DNA from: Mycolicibacterium tusciae JS617
Lineage (GTDB): Bacteria > Actinomycetota > Actinomycetes > Mycobacteriales > Mycobacteriaceae
Reading direction: 5' to 3'
Length of the DNA stretch: 64,000 bases
Assembly (NCBI RefSeq): GCF_000243415.2
Contig: NZ_KI912270.1
Location: 3,100,001-3,164,000, forward strand
Shown: positions 52,929-62,964 of the stretch, piece after piece
How positions within the stretch are numbered: the first letter of the stretch is position 1
How the letters are laid out: each line of letters opens with the position of its first letter
Made by a program: the position numbers and the translations under genes
Notes under the pieces: generated by a model
The model's database searches: none
What the model saw: only the letters and a program-made list of their open reading frames with translations
What the model was told of the DNA's origin: nothing

Positions 52929-55301
52929 ATGGTTGCCGACTACCCGCCCATAGAACGCGAGATCGTCCTCACCGAGGAGTTCCGCCATGCGTTGACGCTG
53001 CTTGCCGACGGCAGGCACATGTTCCTCACGGGCAAGGCCGGTACCGGCAAGTCGACGCTGATCCGCCACTTCATGGCGAACACCGACCGCAATGTCGTGG
53101 TCGTCGCGCCGACCGGTATCGCCGCGCTCAACGTCGACGGCTACACCATTCACCGACTGTTCGGGTTCCGCACCACGACGACGCTGACCGACATCAACGG
53201 GGGGCAGTACCGGCCGGGCCGATTCACCAAGACACTCTCGTCGCTGCAGACCCTGATCATCGACGAGGCGTCCATGGTCCGAGCCGACATGTTCGACATG
53301 GTCGCCGGCGCGTTGGAGCGATTCGGACCCGCACCCGGTACGCGCTTCGGCGGCGTGCAGATCGTGCTGGTCGGGGACCTCTACCAGCTGCCACCGGTCA
53401 TCACCGGCGGCGAGGAAGCCTACTTTTCGACGGTCTACCAGACGCCGTACTTCTTCTCCGCCCGCAAATTCGAGCGCGACGACTTCCCCACCGTGTCGCT
53501 GACCACGGTCTTCCGCCAGCTCGGCGACGATCGGATGACCGCGATACTCAACGAGATTCGCGAAGGTGTATTGCTCGGACACGCTCAGGAACTGCTCAAC
53601 GCCCGCGCCGATGCCGAGTTCGTGCCACCAGACGGCCAGTTCTGGTTGACGCTGGCGCCGACGAACCGGCTGGTGACTGCGCGCAACCGTCAACATCTCG
53701 AGCGGCTGCCAGGTGACGAGATGGTGCACCGGGCAACCGAATCCGGTGATTTATCGCTTTTCGACAAGCCGATCGAGGATGAACTGCGGTTCAAGGTCGG
53801 CGCTCAGGTGATGATGCTCAACAACGATCAGGGCGACCGGTGGGTCAACGGCTCCATCGGGCGCGTGGTCGGCGTGGACTACGACCGCTACGGCGCCGTC
53901 GTCGACGTGGAATTCTCCGACGGATCATGTGCCGACGTCACGCCGTTCACGTGGGAGGCCACCCGCCCGGTGGTCGACGGCGGCTCGCTTCGGCGCGAGG
54001 TGATCGGCACGTTCACCCAGCTGCCGTTCAAGCTTGCCTGGGCGATCACGATCCACAAGAGCCAAGGGCAGACGCTGGACCGTCTGGTCGTCGACCTCAC
54101 CGGCGGCATGTTCTCGACGGGCCAGCTGTATGTCGCGTTGAGCCGGTGCACGTCGTTGGCCGGCCTGGTGCTGAAACGTCCTGTGCTGCCGAAGGACCTG
54201 AAGACGGACCGTCGCATCGCCAGGTTTCTGCGCGACTCGGCCGGCGATGCGGGGACGCGTCGTTACTGTGCGATCGGCATGCTGACCGTCGGCGACGAGG
54301 GTCGCATGTCGCGGCCGCGGCCGGTGGAGTTGGCGGTGGCCTTCGATGACGGGACAGCGGTTTCGACGCTTATCAATCCGCAGCGCGATCTCGCGGATGC
54401 ACGGAATGCGTTCGGTATCAGCGTGTCCGATGTCCTGCTGGCGCCGACGCTTCGGGAAGCCTGGGCGGTGATTGCGCCGATGCTGGCAGGGTGCACACCC
54501 GTCGGTGTCGGGGTGGACGAGACGCTGGGACTGATCGACTTTGAGCTCAAACGGCTGGGACACGTCGCGGTGATGCCGATGGGTGTCGAACTCGGAAGGG
54601 TGCCGGTGACGGGCCGCACGGCGTTGGAACTGGCCCAGTCGGCGCTCAAGGCGCACGCATCGGCCGAGGTCGATGCGGGGTCGTCGCCATTCGAGGAACC
54701 TGAGCTGGTGGAATTGGTTTCGGGTCTGCTGGTCAGTCGGGATCACTCCGTGCGCACACCGTCGGCCGATCACCTGCCGGCGTTGTCGGCATTGCTGCGG
54801 GTGAGCCGCGACGTGGGCGCCGTGATGATGGGCGGGCTGGCGACCGTGGATCTCGACAAGAGTGAGGAGTCGACGTGGGACGCTGCGGCCCGGCAGTCAG
54901 TGGCCGACCAACTGCGGGCTGCGGCGTCACGGACGCTGCTGCCGGCCGAGGTGGTGGCGCGGCTGCACGAAGCGTCGACACTACTCGGAGTCGATGTGGT
55001 GACCGGAGCAGCGACGGTGGCGCGTGACGACATCGGCGCGGCTATGGCTCCGGGCGCCCGGATCTGCTTTACCGGAACAGCTTTGGATGGCATCGGACGA
55101 ATCGTAGAGCGCGACGAAATGGAGCGGTTGGCGATGTCGGCTGGATTGACGCCCGTGCGGTCGGTGACGAAGACACGGTGCGAGGTGCTGATCACCGCCG
55201 AGGCCGGCACGCAGTCGGGCAAAGCGCGCAAGGCGCACGAGTACGGCAAAGCGGTGTTCACCGCCGAGGAATTCTTCACGTGGCTGGCCGACCGTGACTA
55301 G
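52929..55301 (+). CDS. Pif1-like helicase fused to exonuclease-like and BRCT domains
   Basis: The protein has 790 residues. N-terminal superfamily 1B helicase: Walker A TGKAGTGKST at about 34-43, PTGIAALNVDGYTIH, Walker B IIDEASMV at about 110, GDLYQLPPV, and the late motifs AITIHKSQGQTLD and YVALSRC. From about 460 to 600 is a DnaQ-like fold whose acidic pairs look replaced (VELAVAFDDGT, GVGVDETLGLIDFELKRLG). The last 85 residues form a BRCT domain (GARICFTGTALDG, VRSVTKTRCEVLITAE, then FFTWLAD). It probably acts at DNA breaks or secondary structures. ATG 52929 is chosen; TTG 52920 is possible. Confidence 0.85.
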   Translation: MVADYPPIEREIVLTEEFRHALTLLADGRHMFLTGKAGTGKSTLIRHFMANTDRNVVVVAPTGIAALNVDGYTIHRLFGFRTTTTLTDINGGQYRPGRFTKTLSSLQTLIIDEASMVRADMFDMVAGALERFGPAPGTRFGGVQIVLVGDLYQLPPVITGGEEAYFSTVYQTPYFFSARKFERDDFPTVSLTTVFRQLGDDRMTAILNEIREGVLLGHAQELLNARADAEFVPPDGQFWLTLAPTNRLVTARNRQHLERLPGDEMVHRATESGDLSLFDKPIEDELRFKVGAQVMMLNNDQGDRWVNGSIGRVVGVDYDRYGAVVDVEFSDGSCADVTPFTWEATRPVVDGGSLRREVIGTFTQLPFKLAWAITIHKSQGQTLDRLVVDLTGGMFSTGQLYVALSRCTSLAGLVLKRPVLPKDLKTDRRIARFLRDSAGDAGTRRYCAIGMLTVGDEGRMSRPRPVELAVAFDDGTAVSTLINPQRDLADARNAFGISVSDVLLAPTLREAWAVIAPMLAGCTPVGVGVDETLGLIDFELKRLGHVAVMPMGVELGRVPVTGRTALELAQSALKAHASAEVDAGSSPFEEPELVELVSGLLVSRDHSVRTPSADHLPALSALLRVSRDVGAVMMGGLATVDLDKSEESTWDAAARQSVADQLRAAASRTLLPAEVVARLHEASTLLGVDVVTGAATVARDDIGAAMAPGARICFTGTALDGIGRIVERDEMERLAMSAGLTPVRSVTKTRCEVLITAEAGTQSGKARKAHEYGKAVFTAEEFFTWLADRD

Positions 55302-55342
55302 GCCCCTGCACGCCCCGGCGAACGCGGCATAGGGTGGTCGCC

Positions 55343-57883
55343 GTGGCAGACGCATTCGATCCGATGCCGACCCTGGCCCGGATTCTGGCCGAAAACGGTC
55401 CACTGGACGAAGTGGACATCGTGCGACGGCTGCAAGACAGCGGCATCGCAGATGCTGAAGGCGTCGTCGACGAGCTACTCGATGAATTGGTCAGCCCAGT
55501 ACGGAAAATGGCCGACGAACGGTGGTTGTGGCTCCCGGCAGCGGTGGAAGGGAGGGTTTTCACCCATCGCGTCAGCGCCGACGAGGTAACCCACGACTTC
55601 CTCACCGTGAACCCGAACCTCAACCCGATCACCGCACTTTGCGATTACGAGGGATACCGGCAATTCGCCGACGGGCAAGACGCAAATGTCGCACTACCCG
55701 GTTACGACGACGAGCTGATCGAGGAGCGGGACATCCCTCGCGGCGTGATCGAAGAGGGCGGGGCGCTGCTACTGCAGTCGGGCACGCTGGAAAAGTTGGG
55801 CGTAAGCGAAGGCGGTCTGGTCGGGATATGGCTTACTCCAGAGGGACTGGTGGTCGATCGGGTCACCGCGCTCGCGCAAGCATCGACCGAAGGCGCCCGG
55901 CTCAAGTCAATGGTCGACAACGCCGGTGAGCCGGTATTTCTCGACCTGGCGATATTCACAGTGTGCGTCGAGGATCCGACGGCATTCACCGAGCCGCTGC
56001 CGCCGCTGACCGAGATTGTCGACGGGTGCGGCATTGCCCGCGACATGAACTCGCTCGCACCGGCCGGATTCGATTTCGACGCTTGGCGTTTCGAACTCAA
56101 CAGCTCGAGGCTCGCCCAGCAGTATGACCTCGACCCCGACGACGCAGCCGCGCTGTACGCGCTGACGCAGATGTTCGACCAGATGTGGATGGCCCTTGAC
56201 GGGGCTTCCGACGAGCTGCCGGCGCCCGAGATGGTCGTCGAGGCACCCGAGCCCCCGCCGCTCGCCGATCTGATGGGCAGCGTCGGGGGCGTACTCGCCG
56301 ACCCACTGCTGGCGGCACTGTTCGCGGACAACACGGCCGGCACCGAGGCCCGCGGTGCGGCGACGCTGGGCCTGTTCGCCGAGACGTTGGAGCCCAAGGT
56401 CCCGCGCACGGCCCGGGTGGCGTGTCGGTGGCTGCGAGCGACGGCGCTGGAGCGGCTCGGCGACATCGAAGACGCCGAGCGCGAACTGCTGGCGGCCGAG
56501 TCGATGGATCCCGACTGGCCCCTGCCGCTGTTGGATCTGGCACGCTTCGCATCCGATCGCGGTGACGTGGAGCGCGGGGTGTCGCTGCTGCACCGTGCCG
56601 GCGTCGCACCCGATGACGAGCTGTTGGTATTGCTGGAGCAGCACCGACCCGGACCGCGTGCCGACATGGGCCGAAATGACCCGTGCTGGTGTGGATCCGG
56701 ACGAAAATACAAGAAGTGCCATCTCGGCCGTGAACAGTTGCCGTTGGCCGACAGGGTGAAGTGGCTGTACGCGAAGGCCGCCCATCACGTGTCGAGGACC
56801 GGCTGGGAAGAGCTGCTTTTCGAGGTCGCCTACGAACTCGGCCGACACTCCGACAACGATCCGCGCGAGGCGGTGGAAGCGGCGATGTCCTATCCGTTGG
56901 TGATGGACGCGGTGTTGTTCGAGGGCGGCGCGTTGGCGGACTTCCTCGACGTGCGCGGATCGCTGCTGCCCGACGACGAGCGGATGCTCGCCGAGCAGTG
57001 GCTGCTGTTGGACCGCTCGGTGTTCGAGATCGAGGACGTGCGACCCGGTCAGGGCGTCACCGTTCGCGACGTGCGCACCGGCGACACCCACGAGGTACGC
57101 GAGCGAGCGGGCAGCCGCGAGCTGAAGTCCGGACACCTGATCTGCGCGCGCGTCATCCCCGCCGGGGACACTTTGCAGTTCTCCGGCGCGCTGGAACCCG
57201 TTGCGCTGCACGAACGAGACGCGCTCATTGACCTGCTCGACACGGAACCCGACGCGGTGACGCTGGTGGCGCAGCTGAGCCGCCGGTTCGCGCCGCCGAT
57301 GCTGACCAACACCGAGGGCGATCCGACGGCGATGTGCGAGGCGCTCGTGCGTGTCGGGCCCGGGATCGAGGCGGCACTGGACGACAGCTATGACCGCGTC
57401 GACGACTCGTCGCAATGGTTGGAACACGTTGTGACCCACGGTATGCCGCGGATCCGCGCGACGCTGCGCCTCGACGGTGACACCCTGCGGGTCCAAACGA
57501 ACAGCGAGAAGCGGATGGACCGCGTGCTGGCCACGCTGGCGCGCCTTCACCCGGCAATGGATGTGCTCGAAGACACCCGGGAACCAGTGCCCACCGCGCG
57601 CGAGGCGGCCGCACTGGCCAAGCGGATGCCCCATGCCGGTGAGGGGGCGCTCGACCCGGCCGATCCACAGGTGGCCGCGGCCCTCGACGAGTTCATCCGT
57701 GAGTACGAAACCAAGTGGCTCGATGAGCCGATCCCCGCGCTCGACGGCCACACACCGCGGCAGGCGGCCGACGACCCGACGCGGCGCGGCGATTTGATCA
57801 AGCTCCTCGACACCTTCCCTGCCGGCGAAGCCGCCCGCGGTGGCATGGACGCCGACCGGTTGCGGGACGCGCTGGACCTGTGA
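55343..57883 (+). CDS. Large SEC-C-motif protein of unknown function
   Basis: About 846 residues from GTG 55343 (GTG 55334 also possible). The only firm motif is the SEC-C zinc-binding element, RNDPCWCGSGRKYKKCHLG, at about 443-461. It occurs at the end of SecA and in many unrelated proteins as a metal-dependent interaction patch. The N-terminal third is acidic with winged-helix-like content; the middle has repeat-like helices (TLGLFAETLEPKVPRTARVA) resembling TPRs. No membrane or signal segment is present. I cannot assign a role. Confidence 0.75.
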   Translation: MADAFDPMPTLARILAENGPLDEVDIVRRLQDSGIADAEGVVDELLDELVSPVRKMADERWLWLPAAVEGRVFTHRVSADEVTHDFLTVNPNLNPITALCDYEGYRQFADGQDANVALPGYDDELIEERDIPRGVIEEGGALLLQSGTLEKLGVSEGGLVGIWLTPEGLVVDRVTALAQASTEGARLKSMVDNAGEPVFLDLAIFTVCVEDPTAFTEPLPPLTEIVDGCGIARDMNSLAPAGFDFDAWRFELNSSRLAQQYDLDPDDAAALYALTQMFDQMWMALDGASDELPAPEMVVEAPEPPPLADLMGSVGGVLADPLLAALFADNTAGTEARGAATLGLFAETLEPKVPRTARVACRWLRATALERLGDIEDAERELLAAESMDPDWPLPLLDLARFASDRGDVERGVSLLHRAGVAPDDELLVLLEQHRPGPRADMGRNDPCWCGSGRKYKKCHLGREQLPLADRVKWLYAKAAHHVSRTGWEELLFEVAYELGRHSDNDPREAVEAAMSYPLVMDAVLFEGGALADFLDVRGSLLPDDERMLAEQWLLLDRSVFEIEDVRPGQGVTVRDVRTGDTHEVRERAGSRELKSGHLICARVIPAGDTLQFSGALEPVALHERDALIDLLDTEPDAVTLVAQLSRRFAPPMLTNTEGDPTAMCEALVRVGPGIEAALDDSYDRVDDSSQWLEHVVTHGMPRIRATLRLDGDTLRVQTNSEKRMDRVLATLARLHPAMDVLEDTREPVPTAREAAALAKRMPHAGEGALDPADPQVAAALDEFIREYETKWLDEPIPALDGHTPRQAADDPTRRGDLIKLLDTFPAGEAARGGMDADRLRDALDL

Positions 57884-58062
57884 GGCCGTACGTCGTCAAG
57901 CCGCCGACGAAACGGTGATTCCGTCGTCCGAAAACCGCCGTTAAGCTCAAACAGTGGAATCCGAGTTCCGAGGCGAGATTCGCGATTTTCGCAAGGCCAC
58001 CGCAGCGAGTTTCCAACGGCGTAACGGACCGGCACGGTAGCCCGCCGCCGTCGGACCGCATC

Positions 58063-59088
58063 ATGGCGAAGCTGGAAACGAGGGTTGTGCGAGTCGCTGA
58101 GGCGACGCTGGCCGAGCGGCGATTCGTCCGACCCATCGACATACTCATCGGCCTCGGTTGGCTGGCGCAGCCGAACGTCGACCGGTGGGAGCGGGGCCGT
58201 GTTCCGGTGCTCGACCGGTGTGTGGGGGTCGGCGCCGACAAGGTCGCTGCCGCCCTCGCGTCGTTGCAGCAATGGGCCCGAGATCGCGGCCTCAAGCCGA
58301 CAGAGGCCGACTACCAGGATCTGCGATTCTCCGATGGCAACGCCGACGCGGAGCGCACCTACCGCACCCACTGGGCATCGGCCGACATTTCCGGCCCTGT
58401 CATCGAGCGCTCGCGACGTCCGCGCGAGATCGTCGTGATCTCGCCACATAATGCCTGGGCATGCGCATCCTGTGGTGACACCGGAGACTTCCTGACCAAG
58501 GCCAGGGCCGGCACGCTGTGCATGGACTGCGCCGACCTGGGTCACCTCGAATTCCTGCCGGCGGGTGACGCCGCGTTGACCCGCCGCGCCAAGAAGGGCA
58601 GTCGACTGTCCGCCGTCGTGGTGCGCTGGAGCACGCGGCGCAAACGCTATGAACGACAAGGCATTTTGGCGGAGCCAGCCGCGATAGAACTGGCCGCACG
58701 GGCGTGTTTGTCCGATGCCGATGCGCGCGCCCGCCGCAGGGATCGCGACCAGATCCGCCGGGCCGATCAGGACGTGCACTTCCGCGGTGAGTTCGCCGCT
58801 GCGATCCGTGAGCAGTTCCCGGGGTGTCCGGGCGACCGCGCTGAGGCGATCGCATTGCACGCCGCGGCGCGTGGCAGCGGCCGGGTGGGACGAAGTGCCG
58901 CCGGGCGGGCACTGGACGGCGACGCCGTGCGCTTAGCGGTCATCGCCTCCGTCCGCCATGTCGACACCGACTATGACGACCTGCTCATGTCGGGAGTGGA
59001 CCGCGAATCGGCTCGAGCGCAAGTGCAGCAGCGTGTCGAGGACGTCGTCGATGCATGGCGCGACGGTGTTGTGGCACTGGACGACTAA
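58063..59088 (+). CDS. DUF2293 domain protein
   Basis: The protein has 341 residues. The middle holds a zinc ribbon with two CxxC pairs (CASCGDTGDF and CMDCADLGHL), then LPAGDAALTRRAKKGSRLSA and VVVRWSTRRKRYERQG. The DUF2293 region follows (FRGEFAAAIREQFPGCPGDR and later IASVRHVDTDYDDLLMSG). The family is common in actinobacteria; its function is unknown, and nucleic-acid binding is suggested by the ribbon. The 180 bases upstream contain a 28-codon frame that I do not accept as a gene. Confidence 0.8.
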   Translation: MAKLETRVVRVAEATLAERRFVRPIDILIGLGWLAQPNVDRWERGRVPVLDRCVGVGADKVAAALASLQQWARDRGLKPTEADYQDLRFSDGNADAERTYRTHWASADISGPVIERSRRPREIVVISPHNAWACASCGDTGDFLTKARAGTLCMDCADLGHLEFLPAGDAALTRRAKKGSRLSAVVVRWSTRRKRYERQGILAEPAAIELAARACLSDADARARRRDRDQIRRADQDVHFRGEFAAAIREQFPGCPGDRAEAIALHAAARGSGRVGRSAAGRALDGDAVRLAVIASVRHVDTDYDDLLMSGVDRESARAQVQQRVEDVVDAWRDGVVALDD

Positions 59089-59198
59089 GTCCTCCCCCGC
59101 ACGGCGCGCGAGCTCGGATGCCTTCTGGCGCAACTCTTTGGAGTCAAACGTGGATTACGACCCTACATTTGCGGGCGTCTACCAGCTCTTCGCCACGG

Positions 59199-59624
59199 TC
59201 ATGGCGCGGAGTCGTCAGCGAGCACTTCCGTGCTCACTCCGAGCGCTTCGTACGTCGATCTCGCACGCGCATCCCGGGTAACCAGGACTGCACCGTGCTC
59301 GCGAGCCGCCAGAGCAACGAGCCCGTCATAGGTCGCGCCACCGGCGATACCCTTGCGGGCGAACTCGCGATGGGCGGCGCGCGCGGTGCGTGCGCCGAGC
59401 TGAAGGGGTTGGGCGAAGTTCTCGTCGATCAATCCCACCGCGTCAGCAGGATCGACACGCGCATCGCTGGGCAGACGCGTCAGCACCGAGTACGTTTCGA
59501 CCAACGCATGCCCGCAGAGCCCGAGAATTCGGCCCTTCGCCCACTTCGCGACCATGGCGTGGCGCGGGTGCGAGGCAACGAGAAGCGGTACCGCGACACT
59601 CGTGTCGACGGCTGTGACAGGCAC
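59199..59624 (-). CDS. vapC: VapC-type PIN-domain toxin
   Basis: The protein has 141 residues. PIN acidic residues are present: Asp in TAVDTSVAVP, Glu in ALVETYSVL, Asp in GGATYDGLVALAA and Asp in LVTRDARA. VapC toxins cleave RNA, often tRNA. The GTG start at 59624 is 4 bases after the vapB stop, so the pair is one operon. Confidence 0.88.
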   Translation of the reverse strand: MPVTAVDTSVAVPLLVASHPRHAMVAKWAKGRILGLCGHALVETYSVLTRLPSDARVDPADAVGLIDENFAQPLQLGARTARAAHREFARKGIAGGATYDGLVALAAREHGAVLVTRDARARSTYEALGVSTEVLADDSAP

Positions 59625-59628
59625 GTCC

Positions 59629-59868
59629 TCAGCGCCGTCCCGAATCGATGAGGGCGAACATCATCTCGTCGGTGACGACCGTCTCTGCCCGGGCGACCAA
59701 GCGCCCATCCTCATCCCGCTCAAGTCGTGCGGTTCGCCCTCCCGGGACGATCTGGAGTCCACGGCCGTAAGCAGAAATATCGACCGTCGAACCAGGCGTC
59801 AGCCCCAACGCGTCACGCAGTTGCTTGGGGAGAACGACCCGACCACCGGAATCGATGACAGCCTCCAT
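59629..59868 (-). CDS. vapB: VapB/AbrB-type antitoxin
   Basis: The protein has 79 residues. The swapped-hairpin AbrB fold is clear: MEAVIDSGGRVVLPKQLRDA, LGLTPGSTVDISAYGRGLQI, and a C-terminal tail (DEMMFALIDSGRR) that would bind the toxin. ATG 59868 is chosen; the longer frame runs through the hipA fragment on the other strand. Confidence 0.85.
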   Translation of the reverse strand: MEAVIDSGGRVVLPKQLRDALGLTPGSTVDISAYGRGLQIVPGGRTARLERDEDGRLVARAETVVTDEMMFALIDSGRR

Positions 59869-59883
59869 GGGATTAGAGTACCA

Positions 59884-60519
59884 GTGAAATCCCAGGAGGA
59901 TTTCTGCCAAGCGCTCGGGCTCGACCCGCAAGCGAAGTACGAAAGCACGGCCGAGTCCGAGCGGCACGGGTCCCGGCTCAAGCGGATCGCCCGCGCAGCC
60001 GCCGCCAGAGCGCACGATCCTGACGCATTTCGCACCGCATTGCTGGAAGCGGTGACGTTCAACGTCGTCATCGGCAATGGAGACGCGCATTCCAAGAACT
60101 ACTCGATGATGATCGGTCGCGACGGAAGCGTGACTCTCGCACCGGTTTACGACGCCGCTCCGACGTTTTACCTCGATTCGCGGTACAAGGGCACCGGCCA
60201 CGTCATCAACGGGAAAACGTCCGTCGATACGGTCGATGTTGAAGACCTTGTCGACGAGGCAGCGTCGTGGGGAACGTCCGAGCGGCGCGCCCGGGCGGCC
60301 GTCGGGGCGGTCTTGGAACGGATACGCGCAGCCGTCGACCTCGTCCCGCTGCCGCCGGGCGCGGAACAGGTGAAGGGCAATCTCGAAAGCCTGTGGACGC
60401 AGCGGTCATGGCCAGCAGCGCGCGGTTTCGAGAACGTGACCGACGCCGACTCCGAACTGGCCAACGCCGGTCCCGATGGTTCCACGGCAACGAAGTGGGT
60501 AAAGATGCGGAGTGGCTGA
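59884..60519 (+). pseudogene. 5'-truncated hipA kinase (C-terminal half only)
   Basis: The frame begins abruptly at about 59884 with QEDFCQALGLDPQAKYE, which in intact HipA lies near the middle. It continues with VTFNVVIGNGDAHSKNYSMM (catalytic Asp and Asn) and LAPVYDAAPTF (Mg-binding Asp). About 211 residues remain of the usual 420-440; the N-terminal subdomain and ATP loop are missing, and no hipB is beside it. The vapB start lies 16 bases from the break. It overlaps the antiporter gene by 8 bases. Confidence 0.78.
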
Positions 60520-62056
60520 GCTGACTCTCTTGCTGGTGCTCTTCGTGGCCACTGTCGTGCTCGCGCCGCTGGCCGACCGGATCAAGATGCCATATCCGGC
60601 GGTGATGCTGTTGTTCGGCATGGCCTTGGCGCTGTTGCCCGGCGTGCGGGTGCCGGCAATCGACGCGAGCCTGCTGCTGCCGCTGATCCTGCCGCCGCTG
60701 CTTTTCGCCGCGGCACGGCGGACTTCGTGGCGTGAATTTCTGGACAACCGGCGGGCGATCGGCCTGCTGGCGGTGGCGCTGGTGGCGGTGACGGCATTTG
60801 TGGTCGGTGGGGTGCTTCAAGCGTTGGTGCCGGGGCTGCCCTTGATCGCGGCGGTGGCGATCGGCGCGGCGGTGGCACCACCCGATCCGGTGGCCGCAAC
60901 GGCTGTCGCTCAGAAACTGCACCTGCCGCGTCGGCTGCGCACAATTCTCGAGGGCGAGGGCCTGTCGAACGACGCGACGGCCCTGGTGCTCTACGAGGTG
61001 GCAGTCGCAGCGGCGATGACGGGGGCGTTCTCACCGGCGAAGGCCGGCCTGCAGTTGGGTTTGGCGACCCTGGTCGGGGTGCTGGTGGGACTCGCGGTCG
61101 CGTTGGTCGCGCGGTGGCTGCTCAACAAGCTGCCTGCACATCCGTCGGGCAGCGCATTGGTGTTGATGACGCCGTTCGTCGCCTATGTCGCGTCTGATGC
61201 GGCACACGGCAGCGGCGTCGTGGCGGTGGTGACGCTGGCGTTGTCGCTGAGTCGGTACGGCGACAAGGAGTCGGCGCAGACGCGGATCGTCGCGATGGCG
61301 ATGTGGGAGATCGTCGAGTTGTTGGTCACGGGTGCCGCGTTCGCGTTCGTCGGTTTGGAGTTGCGCGCGATCGCGTTGGAAATCGACCAGCCGGTGGGCG
61401 GTCTGCTGGCGCAGGCGGCGATTGTCACAGCGGTGGTGATCGTGGTCAGGTTCCTCTGGATCTTCCCGGTGGCGACAATTGATGAACGGGTGCGACGGCG
61501 GCAAAATCAGACCGGCGAGCCGGTGGGTTGGCGTGAGATGACGGTGTCGTCGTGGGCGGGCATGCGCGGAGTGGTCACGCTGATCGCGGTGATGGCGTTG
61601 CCGCCGAACTTCCCCGAGCGGGAGCGGCTGGTCTTCATCGCATTCGTGGTGGTGGCGGCAACGCTGCTGCTGCAAGGACTTACCTTGCCCGCGTTGGTGC
61701 GACGGTTGAAGGTGGCCGCTTCGGGCGACGACCAGGACGACCTTGCGCGGGACCTGATGCGGCGCGCGCAGGAGGCGAGTCAGCGGCGCCTGGACGAGTT
61801 GCGCGACGACGAAGACGTCGACTCCGACGTGATTGATCACGTCGAGGACGGCGCGCAGCGGATGTGGCACGCGATGGGCCATCCGGACACCGACGGCGAC
61901 GGTCACCGGGCGGACGAGTTCCGGGCCGTCAAGGAGGCGATGCTGACGGCGGCGCGCGAGGAGATTCTCAGCGCGCGTTCACGTTCGGGAACAGATCCGG
62001 TAGTTGTCGACGATGTGCTGCGCCGGCTGGATGCGCGCGGTACGCACGTCGAATAG
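60512..62056 (+). CDS. CPA1-family Na+/H+ antiporter
   Basis: The protein has 514 residues. About 12 membrane helices occupy residues 1-405. Transport residues are in AAVAPPDPVAATAVA and EGEGLSNDATALVLYE, both standard for NhaP/NHE-type exchangers, and VSSWAGMRGVVTLIAVMALP carries the conserved Arg. A hydrophilic C-terminal tail of about 100 residues is rich in Asp, Glu and Arg and likely regulatory. GTG 60512 begins inside the hipA fragment. Confidence 0.9.
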   Translation: MAELTLLLVLFVATVVLAPLADRIKMPYPAVMLLFGMALALLPGVRVPAIDASLLLPLILPPLLFAAARRTSWREFLDNRRAIGLLAVALVAVTAFVVGGVLQALVPGLPLIAAVAIGAAVAPPDPVAATAVAQKLHLPRRLRTILEGEGLSNDATALVLYEVAVAAAMTGAFSPAKAGLQLGLATLVGVLVGLAVALVARWLLNKLPAHPSGSALVLMTPFVAYVASDAAHGSGVVAVVTLALSLSRYGDKESAQTRIVAMAMWEIVELLVTGAAFAFVGLELRAIALEIDQPVGGLLAQAAIVTAVVIVVRFLWIFPVATIDERVRRRQNQTGEPVGWREMTVSSWAGMRGVVTLIAVMALPPNFPERERLVFIAFVVVAATLLLQGLTLPALVRRLKVAASGDDQDDLARDLMRRAQEASQRRLDELRDDEDVDSDVIDHVEDGAQRMWHAMGHPDTDGDGHRADEFRAVKEAMLTAAREEILSARSRSGTDPVVVDDVLRRLDARGTHVE

Positions 62057-62064
62057 ACAGCGGT

Positions 62065-62877
62065 TCACATTCGCGAGTAGCGCACCAACGCGAAGCTGTA
62101 CAAGCCGTACGCCGCGAAACCCGTTGCCGCAGCGATCAGGATCGCCGTGCCATACTGCGCGTGCCCCAGCGACTTGACCGCCGCGTCGAGGCCCGTCGCC
62201 CTGGCCGGATCGCTCACGTATGTCGCCACGATCACCGACACGCCGGCGCCGAACAGCACCAACCCCTCTGCGACATGCCCGCAGACACCCAGCACCGTGA
62301 TCAGCCGACCACCCGGAACCGTCAAGTCGTTGAGGAACTTGCGCGTCGCGCCCTTGTGCACGTAATAGGCACCGATCACGGCGATCACGAAGCCGACGAT
62401 CACCAACAGAGCCTTGCCGCCACCGGACTGCATCAGCCGCGCGCTCAGTCCATCAGTCGTTTCCTTACCCCATCGCGAAACGCCGAGCGCGAACTGGACG
62501 GCCGTGAACGCCACCGCACAGTAGATGAGGCCCAACCCGAAAGCCTTGAGCCTATCGCTGATTGGCGAGTCGCGATGGTGGGCCACGGTGCTCTCAGCCG
62601 GATGCAGGCCCAGCACCGCTTCGGCGAACCTCCACATCGCCAGTGCGAACAGTCCGGCGGCCACGATCCACAGCGGCGCCGCGCCACCGCCGCTACTGGC
62701 AAGCGTTGCCAATGCGCCCGTCTGGTCGGCGTCACCACCGAAACCCAACGCGATCCGCACGATCAGGTAGGCGATCAGCAGATGCAGTGTTCCGCTGACC
62801 GGATAGCCGGCACGCGCGATCCATTCGACGGCGCGGGTCTGGGTGGCTTCGTTGACCGCTCCCTTGACGCTCGTCAT
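62065..62877 (-). CDS. DUF1206 membrane protein
   Basis: The protein has 270 residues with six predicted helices in three repeated pairs. Each repeat begins with an Arg/Gly-rich segment (WIARAGYPVSGTLHLLIAYL, KAFGLGLIYCAVAFTAVQFA, LGVCGHVAEGLVLFGAGVSV), which is the DUF1206 pattern. The role is unknown. The gene converges with the antiporter gene; the stops are 9 bases apart. Confidence 0.85.
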   Translation of the reverse strand: MTSVKGAVNEATQTRAVEWIARAGYPVSGTLHLLIAYLIVRIALGFGGDADQTGALATLASSGGGAAPLWIVAAGLFALAMWRFAEAVLGLHPAESTVAHHRDSPISDRLKAFGLGLIYCAVAFTAVQFALGVSRWGKETTDGLSARLMQSGGGKALLVIVGFVIAVIGAYYVHKGATRKFLNDLTVPGGRLITVLGVCGHVAEGLVLFGAGVSVIVATYVSDPARATGLDAAVKSLGHAQYGTAILIAAATGFAAYGLYSFALVRYSRM

Positions 62878-62964
62878 GCCAGCACTCCTTACCCGAGGCG
62901 TGGGTTGCTGAAACGGCTACGGCAGCGATGATTCGGCGCTCGCATGCGGGGTAATCCTGACGGC

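Noticed and set aside
55907..57751. 614-codon frame antisense to the SEC-C protein gene
   Set aside because: Composition is Arg/His/Gln-rich with no recognisable fold, and the sense gene has a firm zinc motif.
57953..58039. 28-codon GTG frame before the DUF2293 gene
   Set aside because: Too short, no ribosome site and no family resemblance; may be leader sequence.
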